From: Streptomyces sp. SJL17-4
Lineage (GTDB): Bacteria > Actinomycetota > Actinomycetes > Streptomycetales > Streptomycetaceae
Length of the DNA: 64,000 nt
Reading direction: 5' to 3'
Assembly: GCF_036826855.1 (NCBI RefSeq)
Contig: NZ_CP104578.1
Span: 5,553,501-5,617,500 of the forward strand
This document shows, in pieces, positions 49,932 through 58,350 of this stretch. The translations under genes were made by a program, and so were the position numbers. Each line of letters starts with the position of its first letter. The first letter of the stretch is position 1. The notes under the pieces are model-generated. The model was not told where the DNA came from and made no database searches. It saw nothing but the letters and a program-made list of their open reading frames with translations.

Positions 49932-51542
49932 ATGGGACGACAGGACAAGAAGGTAGCCGGACGCCGCCGGGCCCGGTTCTCGGCCACCGTCGCGGCTCTG
50001 CTCGCGGCCGGACTGGCCGTGGGAGGCTGCGGCGCCGGCGGCGAGAGCGCCAGTGCCGACCGAGCGAAGGGGGAGAACGGCCGGACCGCACCGGCGGCCC
50101 CCGACGGGGGAGCGGGCACCGTGAACCCCGAGGGAGCGGAGGGGGCCGGGGACGACCGGCGGCCTCCGTCCGCACCCGCCCCCGACTACCTCTCCACGTT
50201 CGCCCTGGACGTGGACACCGCCTCGTACGGCTACGCCCGACGCACCCTCGCCGAGGGGAGGCTGCCCGAGCCGGCGACCGTGCGCCCCGAGGAGTTCGTC
50301 AACAGCTTCCGCCCCGACTACCCGCGTCCGGAGGACAACGGCTTCAGCGTGACCCTCGACGGGGCCCGCGCCGGGCAGGACGGCTGGTCCCTGGTCCGGG
50401 TCGGCCTGGCCACGCGCGCGGCGGACCGGCGCGGCGAACGCCCGCCCGCCGCCCTCACCTTCGTCGTCGACGTCTCCGGCTCGATGGCCGAGCCGGGACG
50501 GCTCGACCTGGTCAAGGAGTCGCTCGGACTGCTCGCCGACCAGCTCCGCGACGACGACTCGATGGGCCTCGTCACGTTCAGCAGCGAGGCCGAGACCCGG
50601 CTGCCGCTGACCCGGGTGGGCGAGGCCCGCGGCCGGATCCGCGAGGTGGTGGACTCCCTCGTGACGAGCTCCTCCACCAACGTCGAGGCGGGCGTCCGCA
50701 CCGGCTACGACGTGGCCGTCGACGGCCACCGCGAGGGTGCCACCAACCGTGTCGTGCTGCTCTCCGACGCGCTCGCCAACACCGGCTCCACCGACGCGGG
50801 GTCGATCCTCGAACGCATCGAGGAGGAGCGGAAGGAGTACGGGATCACCCTGTTCGGCGTCGGTGTGGGCAGCGACTACGGCGACGCGTTCATGGAGCAG
50901 CTCGCCGACCGGGGCGACGGCCAGACCACGTACGTCTCCAACTCGGCGCAGGCCCGCAAGGTCTTCGTCGAGCAGCTGCCCGCCCATGTCGAACTGCGCG
51001 CGCGGGACGCCAAGGCGCAGGTCTCCTTCGACCGGCGGACCGTCGAGAAGTTCCGGCTGATCGGCTACGAGAACCGGGAGGTCGCCGACGAGGACTTCCG
51101 GAACGACCGGGTCGACGGCGGCGAGGTCGGCGCGGGTCACACCGTCACCGCGCTGTACGCGGTCAGGACCAGGGCCGGGGCGACCGGTCCGGTCGCCACC
51201 GCCACCGTCCGCTGGCTCGACCCGGCCACGCGCGCGCCCCACGAGCGTTCGGGCTCGGTCGGCACGGCCGCCCTCGCCGGCGACATCTGGGGCGGCGGCC
51301 ACGACAGTCTGCAGCTGACGGCGATCACCGCCTACTTCGCGGACGCGCTGCGCGGCGGCGACCTGCCGGGTGCCCCGGGGCTTCCGGCGCTCGCGGAGCG
51401 CGCCGAGTCGATCGCCGGCCGGTCGGGTTCGGCGGTGGTGCGGGAGCTGGCCGAGGCCGTACGGCAGGCCGACGGGCTTCGCGGGCCGACCGACGGGGCC
51501 GCTGATGAGGGCGAGTTGAAATCGGGGGACCCGTACAGCTGA
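49932..51542 (+). CDS. VWA-domain lipoprotein (YfbK-like)
   Basis: A 536-residue exported lipoprotein. The signal peptide ends in a lipobox LAVGGC (Cys near residue 34), followed by a Gly/Ala/Pro linker. A family N-domain (STFALDVDTASYGYARRTL) precedes the von Willebrand A domain with an intact MIDAS DVSGSM and later VVLLSDALANTG, DAGSILERIEEE. The C-terminal part resembles DUF3520. The protein probably binds partners at the outer membrane face with a divalent metal. GGGGGAG is upstream of ATG 49932. Function in Streptomyces is unknown. Confidence 0.88.
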   Translation: MGRQDKKVAGRRRARFSATVAALLAAGLAVGGCGAGGESASADRAKGENGRTAPAAPDGGAGTVNPEGAEGAGDDRRPPSAPAPDYLSTFALDVDTASYGYARRTLAEGRLPEPATVRPEEFVNSFRPDYPRPEDNGFSVTLDGARAGQDGWSLVRVGLATRAADRRGERPPAALTFVVDVSGSMAEPGRLDLVKESLGLLADQLRDDDSMGLVTFSSEAETRLPLTRVGEARGRIREVVDSLVTSSSTNVEAGVRTGYDVAVDGHREGATNRVVLLSDALANTGSTDAGSILERIEEERKEYGITLFGVGVGSDYGDAFMEQLADRGDGQTTYVSNSAQARKVFVEQLPAHVELRARDAKAQVSFDRRTVEKFRLIGYENREVADEDFRNDRVDGGEVGAGHTVTALYAVRTRAGATGPVATATVRWLDPATRAPHERSGSVGTAALAGDIWGGGHDSLQLTAITAYFADALRGGDLPGAPGLPALAERAESIAGRSGSAVVRELAEAVRQADGLRGPTDGAADEGELKSGDPYS

Positions 51543-51567
51543 CGCGTGGGGCGGGCAGCGGGACAGA

Positions 51568-52044
51568 ATGGCCGCCATGGCCTCCCTGCTGCTCGCCCTC
51601 GCCATCGGATGCACCGGCCTGTACGCCGGTTTCATGCTGATCTTCCAGACCGGGATCATGCCCGCGCTCGCCCGTCTGACGGACGCCGAGTTCGTCACCG
51701 CGATGCGCCGGATCAACGAAGCCGTCCCGAGGGGCGTGTTCCTGATCGTCTTCCTCGGGGTGGTCGCCTTCCCCGCCGCCGCGTTCTTCGTCCCGGTCGA
51801 CGGGCGGACGGACACCCAGAAGTGGCTGGTGCTCGCGGGGCTGGTGTGCGCGGCCCTCAATCACGCGGTCACCGTGGGCGGCAACATCCCGCTCAACAAC
51901 GCGCTGGCCGCGTCGGAGGCCACGGGTGACGAACCGTCGGCCGTCCGGGCCGTCTTCGAGCGGCGCTGGAACGGTTTCCACCGTGTCCGTACGCCCCTGA
52001 TCGTCGTCGCCTTCGGCCTGCTGACCGCCGCCGCCGTCGTCTAG
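51568..52044 (+). CDS. DUF1772 family membrane protein (anthrone oxygenase-like)
   Basis: A 158-residue membrane protein with four TM segments (LLLALAIGCTGLYAGFMLIF, FLIVFLGVVAFPAAAFFV, WLVLAGLVCAALNHAVTV, TPLIVVAFGLLTAAAVV) and the family motif GGNIPLNNALA, with an Arg/Trp pair (FERRWNGFHRVRTPL) before the last helix. Members are annotated as anthrone oxygenases in polyketide clusters, but most are of unknown function. It is 25 bp after the VWA gene. Either ATG 51568 or the ATG three codons later may be used. Confidence 0.82.
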   Translation: MAAMASLLLALAIGCTGLYAGFMLIFQTGIMPALARLTDAEFVTAMRRINEAVPRGVFLIVFLGVVAFPAAAFFVPVDGRTDTQKWLVLAGLVCAALNHAVTVGGNIPLNNALAASEATGDEPSAVRAVFERRWNGFHRVRTPLIVVAFGLLTAAAVV

Positions 52045-52457
52045 AGCGCGCCCTGTCCCGCGTCCCGTCCCGCGCCCCGTCCCGCCCCGGCGCCGCCCCG
52101 CGGCCCGGGACGGCCCTGACGGCCGCTCGGTCATCCGCCCCGGAGCGGGCCGTCCGCGGAACCGTACCCGGTGGACGGTTTCTGGCGTGATCTCGTGCGT
52201 GTCGGCCTCTTCCGCGTCCGTGAGAGACCCGCGAAAGCGTACCTATGAGTCCGGAAACAGTCTTCCGGCATGTGCTGGTCTGCGCCAGTGACGAAAATCC
52301 TACGCCCTTATACCCCCCCAAAGGGGGTGAATCACCCCGATATCCCGGGTTGGGTTTCCATACCCTCCGGTTTCTTATTGACATGCCTACGGGGGTCTTT
52401 TCTAATCATCGAGAGTCATCCCGCGCGCTGACACCGCACAGGCATGGAGGGGGCAAG
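52045..52457. other. Intergenic region of 413 bp upstream of the SARP gene
   Basis: No gene seen. The first ~100 bp contain CCCGTCCCGC-type short repeats. A hairpin, ACCCCC-CCAAA-GGGGGT, lies at about 52312-52329. The last ~150 bp are markedly AT-richer than average and contain a strong promoter (TTGACA/TCTAAT). An upstream in-frame extension of the SARP gene into this region is not believed, because a good ribosome site sits at GTG 52458. Confidence 0.65.
52378..52406 (+). promoter_or_regulatory. Near-consensus vegetative promoter of the SARP gene
   Basis: TTGACA (52378-52383), a 17-bp spacer, and TCTAAT (52401-52406): perfect -35 and five of six -10 bases for the principal sigma factor. 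Transcription would start near 52413, giving a leader of about 45 bases before GTG 52458. Confidence 0.75.
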
Positions 52458-53339
52458 GTGGACGTCCGGATTCTGGGGGGACTGTCGGTACGTGAGCACG
52501 GGGTGTCGATCACTCCGACAGCCGCCGCGCCCCGGCAGCTCCTCGCCCTGCTCACGGCCAGCGCCGACCAGGTCGTTCCCGTGACGGTGCTCACCGAGGA
52601 GCTGTGGCCGTCCGGCGCGCCCCGCGGCGCCCGTACCGAACTCCAGGCGCACATAGCCGAGTTGCGCACCCTCATCGCGGGAGCGCTGCGCGGCGCCGCT
52701 CCGGCGGAGCCCGGACCCGGCTGGTCCGACCGGCGCACCGCCGACGCGATCCTCGTCTCCCAGCCCGGCGGCTACCGGCTCGACACCGGTGGCGGCACCA
52801 ACGACGTCCGGCAGTTCGAGCGCGCGGCCGGCGCCGGATACCGCGCCATGGAGGCCGGTGACCTCGCCCGCGCCGCGCTCCGCCTCGGCGAGGCACTCGC
52901 CCTGTGGCGCGGCGAACCCTACGCGGGCGTCGCCGCCGGCCCCCGCCTCCGCAGAGAGGTCGAGCGCCTCGAAACGTCCCGGCTGAGCGTCCTCGACCAG
53001 TGGGTGGAAGCCCAGCTGGGCCTCGGCCGGCACGCCGAACTCGTCTCCGAACTCTCCGGGCTCGTCGCCCGCTACCGCACCAACGAGCCCCTGCACGCCC
53101 ACTACATGGTGGCGCTGCTGCGCTGCGGCCAGCACGACGAGGCCCTCACCGTGTACGAGCGGCTGCGCGTGGCCCTCAAGGGGGAGAGCGGCATGGAGCC
53201 CTCGGCGCGGCTGCGCCGCCTCCAGCGCTCGGTCCTCGCCCTGCGGAACACCGAGGTCCGCCCGCTGTACGCGCCCCGCATCCCCGCCCAGTTCAGCCCC
53301 GCGCGGGCCCGGCTCGTACCGGCGGGATCCGTGGGCTGA
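52458..53339 (+). CDS. SARP-family (AfsR/DnrI/RedD) transcriptional activator
   Basis: A 293-residue SARP without ATPase or TPR extensions. The N-terminal OmpR-like winged HTH covers about residues 1-95 (MDVRILGGLSVREHG, RQLLALLTASADQVVPVTVLTEELWPSG) and the bacterial transcriptional activation domain about 100-250 (QFERAAGAGYRAMEAGD, LRREVERLETSRLSVLDQWVEAQLGLG, HAHYMVALLRCGQHDEALTVYERLR). GGAGGGGG is upstream of GTG 52458. SARPs usually activate antibiotic clusters, but no biosynthetic genes are adjacent, so its target is elsewhere. It is driven by an unusually good promoter. Confidence 0.88.
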   Translation: MDVRILGGLSVREHGVSITPTAAAPRQLLALLTASADQVVPVTVLTEELWPSGAPRGARTELQAHIAELRTLIAGALRGAAPAEPGPGWSDRRTADAILVSQPGGYRLDTGGGTNDVRQFERAAGAGYRAMEAGDLARAALRLGEALALWRGEPYAGVAAGPRLRREVERLETSRLSVLDQWVEAQLGLGRHAELVSELSGLVARYRTNEPLHAHYMVALLRCGQHDEALTVYERLRVALKGESGMEPSARLRRLQRSVLALRNTEVRPLYAPRIPAQFSPARARLVPAGSVG

Positions 53340-53451
53340 CCGTCCGGGCGCGGCCGCCCGATCGACACGACAGCTCCCGGAAGACGACCGGTCCGACCAG
53401 CCGGACGCCTCCCAGGAGCCTTCACCGGGAACGAACTGCGGGAACTCACCG

Positions 53452-53480
53452 TTGACCGACTTCCGGAGCACAATTAGTTT
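53452..53480 (+). promoter_or_regulatory. Promoter of the GAF/PucR regulator
   Basis: TTGACC (53452-53457), a 17-bp spacer and TAGTTT (53475-53480) form a good vegetative-type promoter about 60 bp before ATG 53543. Confidence 0.6.
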
Positions 53481-53542
53481 CGGCGAGCAGTACGGGTTTC
53501 CTCCCAGGTGCCCGATTTCGCTCGACTACGGGGGACGGGGCC

Positions 53543-55573
53543 ATGACCATGCACGGCGCGGACGGAGCCGGTGGTGCCGACGCGCTGCTCACGGTCCTCG
53601 AACTCCTGGCCGGGCAGGCCCCGCCCGCCCGCTTCGACACCCTCCTCGACGAGGCCCGGCTCACCGGACTCGCCGGAGCGGAACTCGACCGCCTCGAACG
53701 GGCCGTGGCACTCGCCGGTGAGGTGAACGCCGGACGCGAGCAGGACGCCCGCCGTGAAGCCGGACTCGCCACGCTCACCGACACCGCCCGCGACCTCACC
53801 CTCTCGTACGACCTCGACAGCCTGCTGCGCGTGATCACCCGCCGCGCCCGCCGGCTCCTCGGCCTCGACCTGGCGTACGTGACCCTGCGCGGCCCGTACG
53901 GAGCCTGCTACGTCCACACCACCGAGGGCTCCCGCACCGGACGGGCCGGCGGGCCGAGGATCGCCCCCGGGCTGAGGATCGCCGAGGGGTACGGGCTCGG
54001 CGGCGCCGTCCAGTCGCACGGCGAGGCCGTCTGGACCGCCGACTACCTCGCCGACGAACGCTTCGCCCCCTCCGGCTCCCTCGACGCCGGCGTCCACGCA
54101 CCCGCCTTCGACGAGGCCGCCGAAGCGGCCCTGCGCGCCGAGGACCTGCACGCGATCATGGCCGCGCCGCTGCGCAGCGGCGACACCGTCATCGGCGTCC
54201 TGCACGGTGCCGACCGGCGGGTCCGCCACCACACCGGCGAGGAGATCGGGCTGCTCACCGCGCTCGCCGACCTCGCCGCGCTCGCCGTGGAGAAGGCCGG
54301 ACTCCTCGACCGGACGCGGGCGGAGGTCTCCGAACTCGAACGGGACAGCTCCCGGGTCCGCACCAGCCTCACCCGGATGCGGCACGTCAGCGAGGCCCAC
54401 GGCCGGATCATGAACCTCGTCCTCGCCGGTGGCGACCTGGGCAGCGTGGCCAAGGCCGCCGCCGACGCCCTCGACGCGACCGTGATGATCCGCGACCAGG
54501 GCGGCCGCTGTCTCGCCACCGCCGGCGACATCCCCGGCCTCGTCGAGGAGGCCGTCGCCAAGGCCTCGCTCGACGCGCACGCCCGCCGCCGGCCCGTCCT
54601 CGCCGACGACGACACCTGGGTCGCCCCCGTCATCGCCGGCTCCGAAGACCTCGGCGGCCTCGTCATCCGTGCCGCCGGCGGCCTCACCGGCGAGGACGAG
54701 CGGCTCCTCGAACTCGCCGCCCAGTCCGTCGCCTTCCTCCTCCTCATGCGCCGCTCCACCGCCGTCGCCGAGGGACCCGTCCGCGACGAACTCCTCGACG
54801 ACCTCATCGCCGACCCGCCGCACGCCCCCCAGCAGATCGCCCAGCGCGCCCGCCGCCTCGGCGTCGACCTGCGTAAACCGCATGTCCTCGTGCTCGCCCG
54901 GCCGGAGGGCGGCGAACAGGGCAGGGCCGTGGTGTGGGCGTCCTCGTACACGTACCGCCTCAGTGGTCTGAAGACCGTGCAGGGCGGCTGCATCGTGCTG
55001 CTGCTCCCGGGCATCGACGCCTCGGCCGCCGCCAGGGCCGTCGCCGACGAACTGTCCCCGCTGCTCGGCCACCCCGTCTCCGTCGCCGCCGCCGGACCCG
55101 GCCAGAGCCCCGACGGCGTCGCCCGGATGCACCAGGAAGCCGGGCGCTGCCTGGACGCGATGAGCGCCCTCGGCGGCACCGGATCGGCGGCGTCCGTGCA
55201 GGACCTGGGCTTCCTCGGGCTGCTGCTCTCCGACGACAACGACGTCAACGGTTTCGTCGAGGCCGCGATCGGCCCCGTACTCGACTACGACGCCGAGCGG
55301 TTCACCGACCTCACCCACACCCTGGAGGCGTACTTCGCCTCCGGCGGCAGCCCGACCAACGCGGCCGAGGCACTTCACGTCCACCCCAACACGGTCTCGC
55401 GCCGCCTGGAACGGATCGGTGAACTCCTCGGCCCCGAATGGCAGAAACCCGGCCAGGTCCTTGAGGTCCAGCTGGCGCTGCGCCTCCAGCGCACCCGGGA
55501 GGTCCTGGCCAGGGGCCGCGCCACGGCGGACCCGACCCGACAGCCGCCGGGCCCGCCGGAGCGGAGCACCTGA
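53543..55573 (+). CDS. GAF-domain PucR/CdaR-type transcriptional regulator
   Basis: A 676-residue regulator. A GAF domain lies at about residues 90-255 (SYDLDSLLRVITRRARRLLG, APLRSGDTVIGVLHGADRR), followed by a helical linker (RAEVSELERDSSRVRTSLTRM) that could be a coiled coil. A second sensor-like domain follows (about 290-420). The C-terminus is the PucR-type HTH (LTHTLEAYFASGGSPTNAAE, LHVHPNTVSRRLERIGELLG). It lies 200 bp after the SARP gene with its own promoter. Confidence 0.88.
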   Translation: MTMHGADGAGGADALLTVLELLAGQAPPARFDTLLDEARLTGLAGAELDRLERAVALAGEVNAGREQDARREAGLATLTDTARDLTLSYDLDSLLRVITRRARRLLGLDLAYVTLRGPYGACYVHTTEGSRTGRAGGPRIAPGLRIAEGYGLGGAVQSHGEAVWTADYLADERFAPSGSLDAGVHAPAFDEAAEAALRAEDLHAIMAAPLRSGDTVIGVLHGADRRVRHHTGEEIGLLTALADLAALAVEKAGLLDRTRAEVSELERDSSRVRTSLTRMRHVSEAHGRIMNLVLAGGDLGSVAKAAADALDATVMIRDQGGRCLATAGDIPGLVEEAVAKASLDAHARRRPVLADDDTWVAPVIAGSEDLGGLVIRAAGGLTGEDERLLELAAQSVAFLLLMRRSTAVAEGPVRDELLDDLIADPPHAPQQIAQRARRLGVDLRKPHVLVLARPEGGEQGRAVVWASSYTYRLSGLKTVQGGCIVLLLPGIDASAAARAVADELSPLLGHPVSVAAAGPGQSPDGVARMHQEAGRCLDAMSALGGTGSAASVQDLGFLGLLLSDDNDVNGFVEAAIGPVLDYDAERFTDLTHTLEAYFASGGSPTNAAEALHVHPNTVSRRLERIGELLGPEWQKPGQVLEVQLALRLQRTREVLARGRATADPTRQPPGPPERST

Positions 55574-55650
55574 TCCCGGTACGCGCGACCGCGTGGCCGC
55601 CCGCGCGGCTCAGCTCGCGGGCCGCGCGGTCGACTCGGTGCCCGCGCGGC

Positions 55651-56922
55651 TCAGCTCGCCGTCCGCGCCGTACGCCCTGATCCGTAGCCGGAGCCGTAGG
55701 ACGCCTCCCAGTCGGTGGCGGCCATGACCGTCGCGGCGTGGGCCGCCGAGGCCAGCGTGATGTGCCGGTGCCAGCCGCGGAACGAGCGGCCCACGAAGTC
55801 GCGCAGCCCCGCCCCCTCGCCGACCTCCACGAAGTCCCGCTCCACCCGGCGGGCCAGCTTCGTCAGCCGCAGCAGGGAGCCGACCGGCGAACCGGTCAGA
55901 TCGCTGATCCACACGCGGGCCGGAGGCCGCCGCGGGTCGTCCCACTCGCCGAGCAGCACCAGCGGACGCATCCGCTCACCGCCCGGGGTGGGCAGCGCCA
56001 CCCGGACCGCCGTGGCCAGCGAGGTGCGCGAGGTCCGCGCGCCGGCCACCGTGTCCACCCAGCTCACCGGCCTGCGCAGCCCCTTGAGCGACTCCAGGAT
56101 CTGAAGCGCCGACAGCGGACCGGCCCCGAAACCGGGCAGCGAGCGGTCGGCGATCGCCAGCCGGGAGCCCGGACCGATCCGCGCCACCACCGGCACCCCG
56201 GCCCCGGCGAGCCGGGTGAGGGCCGCCCGCCCCGCGCCGCCCCTGATGTCGAGGAGCACCGGCTTGCGGGTCACGTCCGGCCAGCGGGCCGTGTCGAGCG
56301 CCGCCGCGACCGCGCACTCCTCCAGGGTCTCCTCGCCGGCCTCCTGGGGAACCTCCGCGCGGTCGCGCCGCGTACGGTCGTTCACCCACGGGTCCGGCAG
56401 GAACAGACGCCAGTTGACGGGCACGCTCAGCTCGTCGCTCGCGAACCACACCCCGAACGCCTGCTGGCCGTGGAAGACCTGCCCGCGCTCCGGGTCGAAG
56501 CGCCGGTCCACGCCCACCGAGTGCTCCCCGGCCTTCGGTATCGGCATCGGCCGCACCACCCAGGCCTGCGGGCAGCTGTTCCGCTCCAGGTACCGGGCGA
56601 GCGCCGCCCGCATCGGCTGCCAGTCCCAGGTGGAGCTGGACACGAAGTGGTGCAGGCTCTGCTCGGCGGCGGGACCGCCTATCTGCGCGGCGATGTTACG
56701 TATGGACTTGCGGCCCTGCGCGGTGAGCAGGCCGTGCAGATACTGCTCGGCCTTCAGGCGCTGGTCCCGGCGCGGGAACCCGGAGAACAGCGCGGCACAC
56801 AGCTCGGCGTAGACGTCCTCGCGCGAGCCGGCCGTGCCGACGGACCTGACGACGTCCAGGGGAACGGCCGGGGGAACAGCCCCGGTGACGGCCCTGCGCT
56901 TGGTTGCGACGGATGTACTCAC
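55651..56922 (-). CDS. IS701-like transposase-derived protein, catalytic Asp lost
   Basis: A 423-residue protein of IS701-transposase descent. The region 121-176 matches the first catalytic block, but WVVRPMPIPKAGEHSVGV has R124 where the transposase has the Asp of its DETG-like motif. The second Asp (D225 in PVLLDIRGG) and the Glu (E361 in RRVERDF), with the downstream GWHRHITLASAAHA, are kept. The frame is full length with normal codon use and no terminal inverted repeats or target duplications were seen, so it looks domesticated rather than mobile. GTG 56922 has GGAG just upstream. It is convergent with the GAF/PucR gene. Confidence 0.8.
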   Translation of the reverse strand: MSTSVATKRRAVTGAVPPAVPLDVVRSVGTAGSREDVYAELCAALFSGFPRRDQRLKAEQYLHGLLTAQGRKSIRNIAAQIGGPAAEQSLHHFVSSSTWDWQPMRAALARYLERNSCPQAWVVRPMPIPKAGEHSVGVDRRFDPERGQVFHGQQAFGVWFASDELSVPVNWRLFLPDPWVNDRTRRDRAEVPQEAGEETLEECAVAAALDTARWPDVTRKPVLLDIRGGAGRAALTRLAGAGVPVVARIGPGSRLAIADRSLPGFGAGPLSALQILESLKGLRRPVSWVDTVAGARTSRTSLATAVRVALPTPGGERMRPLVLLGEWDDPRRPPARVWISDLTGSPVGSLLRLTKLARRVERDFVEVGEGAGLRDFVGRSFRGWHRHITLASAAHAATVMAATDWEASYGSGYGSGRTARTAS

Positions 56923-57285
56923 GACACTCCTGCCCGAAGGTTGCGCAGCTCCCTCCCGCTGCCCCACCACCGTCGCCCGTCACCGCCCCTGGGGACGAGG
57001 TGTACCCGGCACCCGAATCGGCCGCCTGATGGTGGCCGGACCACCCCCCGACGTGTCGTCGCAGGTCGGAGGCGCCTTCACCCGCCCTCCCGGGGCCCGC
57101 GATACGACCCACGGCCACACCCCGAGGGGGATCTGACAGACTCGCCGACCCGGCTTTGACCCGTCGCACGGCGTGGCCGGACCATCGCAGAGCGAGGCTG
57201 CACGGGCCGGACCCCGGTTAATGCCCCAGGCCGGGGGCCGTGCCTGTGCGCCTCGCCTTGATTCGCGTTCTCGTAGTCTGTGGGG
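56923..57285. other. Intergenic region of 363 bp between the IS701-like gene and crcB
   Basis: No credible gene. It holds the divergent promoters of the IS701-like gene and crcB. I see no terminal inverted repeat of an insertion sequence here. A TAGTCT hexamer at the right end is the likely crcB -10. Confidence 0.55.
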
Positions 57286-57288
57286 ATG
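57274..57288 (+). promoter_or_regulatory. Leaderless promoter -10 for crcB
   Basis: TAGTCT (57274-57279), six bases (GTGGGG), then ATG 57286. Spacing suits transcription starting at the start codon. Confidence 0.5.
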
Positions 57289-57717
57289 CGATCGCGCGTC
57301 GAACTGCCGGTCGTCGGGGCCGTGGCCGCCGGCGGCGCCCTCGGCGCGACCGCCCGCTACGGCGCGGAGCTGCTCTGGCCGACCCCGGCAGGCGCCTTCC
57401 CGTGGACGACGTTCACGGTGAACGTGGCCGGGTGCGCGCTGCTCGGCGTACTGATGGTCCTGCTCATGGAGCGGTCGACCGAGTGGTCGACGGCCGTGCC
57501 GCACCCGCTCCTCCGCCCCTTCCTCGGCACCGGGTTCTGCGGCGGGTTCACCACCTTCTCCACGTACAGCCTCCAGACGGAGCGGCTGCTGAGCGCGGGC
57601 GACCCGACACGCGGCCTCCTCTACCTGGGCGGGACCGTGGTCACCGCGCTCGCCGCCGTGTGGGCCGGGGTCACCGTCACCAGGGCCGCCGTACGCATGA
57701 GGGTGGCGCGGGCGTGA
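57286..57717 (+). CDS. crcB: Fluoride channel subunit CrcB (Fluc), first copy
   Basis: A 143-residue four-helix membrane protein of the Fluc family that exports fluoride as a dual-topology dimer. Signatures: GGALGATARYGAELL, TFTVNVAGCALLG (the pore Asn), and GTGFCGGFTTFSTYSLQTERLL with the Phe-box and central Na+-site TTFST. The stop overlaps the second crcB (GTGA), so the two may form an obligate heterodimer. Confidence 0.9.
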   Translation: MRSRVELPVVGAVAAGGALGATARYGAELLWPTPAGAFPWTTFTVNVAGCALLGVLMVLLMERSTEWSTAVPHPLLRPFLGTGFCGGFTTFSTYSLQTERLLSAGDPTRGLLYLGGTVVTALAAVWAGVTVTRAAVRMRVARA

Positions 57718-58067
57718 ACTGGCTGCTCGTCGTCGCCGGAGCCGCCGTCGGCGCGCCCCTGCGCTACCTCACCGACCGCGCTGCGCGCGCCCGTCTCGGA
57801 CCCGGCTTCCCCTGGGGCACCTTCGCGGTGAACGTCGTCGGCTCGTTCGTTCTCGGGCTGCTCACCGGGGTGACATCGGCCCAGGTCCAGCTGCTGCTCG
57901 CCACGGGCCTGTGCGGGGCGCTCACGACGTACTCGACCTTCTCGTACGAGACGCTGAAGCTGTACGAGGACGGGGCGAAGGGGTACGCGGTGCTCAACGT
58001 CGCCGCGAGCCTGGCCGCCGGACTCGGAGCCGTATGGCTGGGAGTCCGGACGGCCGGGCTGCTGTGA
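57714..58067 (+). CDS. crcB: Fluoride channel subunit CrcB (Fluc), second copy
   Basis: A 117-residue Fluc subunit translationally coupled to the first copy. Signatures: GAAVGAPLRYLTDRA, WGTFAVNVVGSFVLG, GLCGALTTYSTFSYETLKL. The pair in opposite expected orientations replaces a single dual-topology protein, as in other Gram-positive bacteria. No fluoride riboswitch was recognised upstream. Confidence 0.9.
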   Translation: MNWLLVVAGAAVGAPLRYLTDRAARARLGPGFPWGTFAVNVVGSFVLGLLTGVTSAQVQLLLATGLCGALTTYSTFSYETLKLYEDGAKGYAVLNVAASLAAGLGAVWLGVRTAGLL

Positions 58068-58266
58068 CCCCGGTCGGCCCGGGGAGGCTCGGGCGCGGGC
58101 GGTGATCCCCTCGCCGGTCGCGGTGGGCTGCGCGTAGAGGAAGCGTCAAGACGGGCATTCGCGGCGTTAGGGGCACGTCAACGCAGGCGGTCGACGGCCT
58201 GAGGAGAGGTTTCCTCATCTCGTCCGAGAATCCGTTCTTCCTTCTTCCTGCATCCGGGAGCTCACG
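58068..58266 (+). promoter_or_regulatory. kdp leader/promoter region
   Basis: This 199-bp gap between crcB and the kdp genes holds GCGTT...AACGC (about 58163-58184) and a hairpin TGAGGA-GAGGTT-TCCTCA (58200-58217) in the presumed leader. The last 45 bases (TTCTTCCTTCTTCCTGCATC) are pyrimidine-rich. A KdpE site or c-di-AMP riboswitch could be expected here, but I cannot identify either with confidence. Confidence 0.4.
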
Positions 58267-58350
58267 ATGGCCGACGTGGCCTTCGTCGTCACCACGATCG
58301 CGGTCTTCGCGCTGGTGGCCTTCATCGCCAAGGGGGTGGCCAAGCTGTGA
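58267..58350 (+). CDS. 27-aa small membrane protein coupled to kdpF
   Basis: ATG 58267 to TGA 58348-58350 encodes MADVAFVVTTIAVFALVAFI followed by AKGVAKL: a single TM helix with a basic tail. GGGAG lies just upstream. Its stop overlaps the kdpF GTG (58347), so it is translated first and coupled to kdpF. It resembles KdpF in size and topology but lacks a KdpF-like PERF end. It may be an extra Kdp subunit or leader peptide. No homologue is recalled with certainty. Confidence 0.65.
   Translation: MADVAFVVTTIAVFALVAFIAKGVAKL

Noticed and set aside
55574..57285. Active insertion sequence around the IS701-like gene
   Set aside because: No terminal inverted repeats or target-site duplications were noticed on either side, and the first catalytic Asp is missing.
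58068..58266. c-di-AMP or fluoride riboswitch in the crcB-kdp region
   Set aside because: Short hairpins exist but I could not match the conserved core of either riboswitch class.
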